In this document: positions 63,719-64,000 of the stretch, piece after piece
How the letters are laid out: each line of letters begins with the position of its first letter
How positions within the stretch are numbered: position 1 is the first letter of the stretch
Assembly: GCA_020086605.1 (NCBI GenBank)
Contig: JACBWW010000015.1
Location: 20,643,085 to 20,707,084 of the forward strand
Length of the DNA: 64,000 nucleotides
Reading direction: 5' to 3'
Source of the DNA: Lanius collurio
Lineage: Eukaryota; Chordata; Aves; Passeriformes; Laniidae
Made by a program: the position numbers and the translations under genes
Notes under the pieces: generated by a model
The model's input: only the letters and a program-made list of their open reading frames with translations
Told to the model about the DNA's origin: nothing
Database searches by the model: none

Positions 63719-64000
63719 TGCTGCTGCTTTAGATTTTAACTTTCATAGTTTTCAAATTCTGTACTGCTCAGTGTGTAACTCTGAAGTTTCTTGTAGCCTG
63801 TTAATTTCTGCTCTCTCATGCCAGATAGAAGTAACATCCCTGCTCTTCAAGGACACCCAGACTGTCCTAGGCCCAAAAAGTATAACCAAAGAGCCTCTAA
63901 AACAGAGGTAAGCTGAGAGGAATTACATCATTAAACTGAGGTTTTAATTGGAGAATTAACCCTGATATGCAAATGAACCAAACCTATAAAAATGTGAAGA
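63719..64000 (+). mobile_element. Probable LTR U3 segment, running off the window end
   Basis: It begins with TG exactly where the CR1 copy is interrupted. Near the end it has a perfect octamer ATGCAAAT (63967-63974) followed 10 bases later by TATAAAAA (63985-63992), a core-promoter arrangement seen in avian ERV LTRs. The stretch aggaattacatcattaaa and gagaattaaccctgatatgc also reads like LTR U3 from memory. An 83-base segment inside (63825-63907) has good splice signals and two open frames, so a cellular exon is the alternative. The R and U5 parts would lie beyond the window. Confidence 0.42.
63967..63992 (+). promoter_or_regulatory. Octamer plus TATA core promoter
   Basis: ATGCAAAT is followed by gaaccaaacc and TATAAAAA. 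Transcription would start about 25-30 bases past the TATA box, beyond the window end. It most likely belongs to the LTR listed above. Confidence 0.5.

Noticed and set aside
1..64000. tRNA, rRNA, snRNA genes or CRISPR arrays
   Set aside because: No cloverleaf-like A/B box pair, rRNA wording or regularly spaced direct repeats were seen by eye. This is nuclear vertebrate-type DNA.

Overview
The window reads as AT-rich, gene-poor nuclear DNA of a bird, possibly a songbird. The evidence is the set of CR1 LINE 3' ends carrying the avian consensus wording and the terminal ATTCTATG-type octamer, together with LTRs of avian ERV style. Spliceosomal-type splice sites, homeodomain-rich AT-rich islands and the absence of bacterial-type gene packing agree with this. 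No protein-coding gene could be recognised by homology, and almost all open frames in the window look like chance openings or lie inside repeats.

Layout. Positions 1-15.5 kb are unremarkable AT-rich sequence with one possible microexon. A CR1 copy lies at about 15.5-15.8 kb. From 18.4 to 20.0 kb the + strand is strikingly rich in G and T and poor in C, unlike its surroundings. Between 20.2 and 24.3 kb lie several short stretches that look like non-coding regulatory DNA: homeodomain words, E-box, octamer, CRE and CTCF-like words. 24.3-43.4 kb is mostly featureless, with an old archosaur-type CR1-like remnant at 33.2 kb, simple repeats and a weak exon candidate at 36.0 kb.

The busiest part is 43.4-50.8 kb. 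Three segments with good splice signals (43659-43735, 48140-48249, 50437-50746) join in phase into one 164-codon frame. It would encode a small secreted cysteine-rich protein, with a signal-peptide cleavage site created exactly at the first splice junction. This is a hypothesis, not an established gene. Its first intron would contain a 49-bp minisatellite (seven units), a 1.46-kb ERVL-style solo LTR with near-identical 5-bp flanks and a run of 17 G, and a CR1 copy.

From 50.8 to 61.8 kb little can be named. The last 2.2 kb is a repeat cluster: a CpG-rich, probably fairly young LTR on the minus strand (61.84-62.48 kb), two opposed CR1 fragments, and what looks like the U3 part of another LTR. 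That last element interrupts a CR1 and runs off the window end with an octamer plus TATA box.
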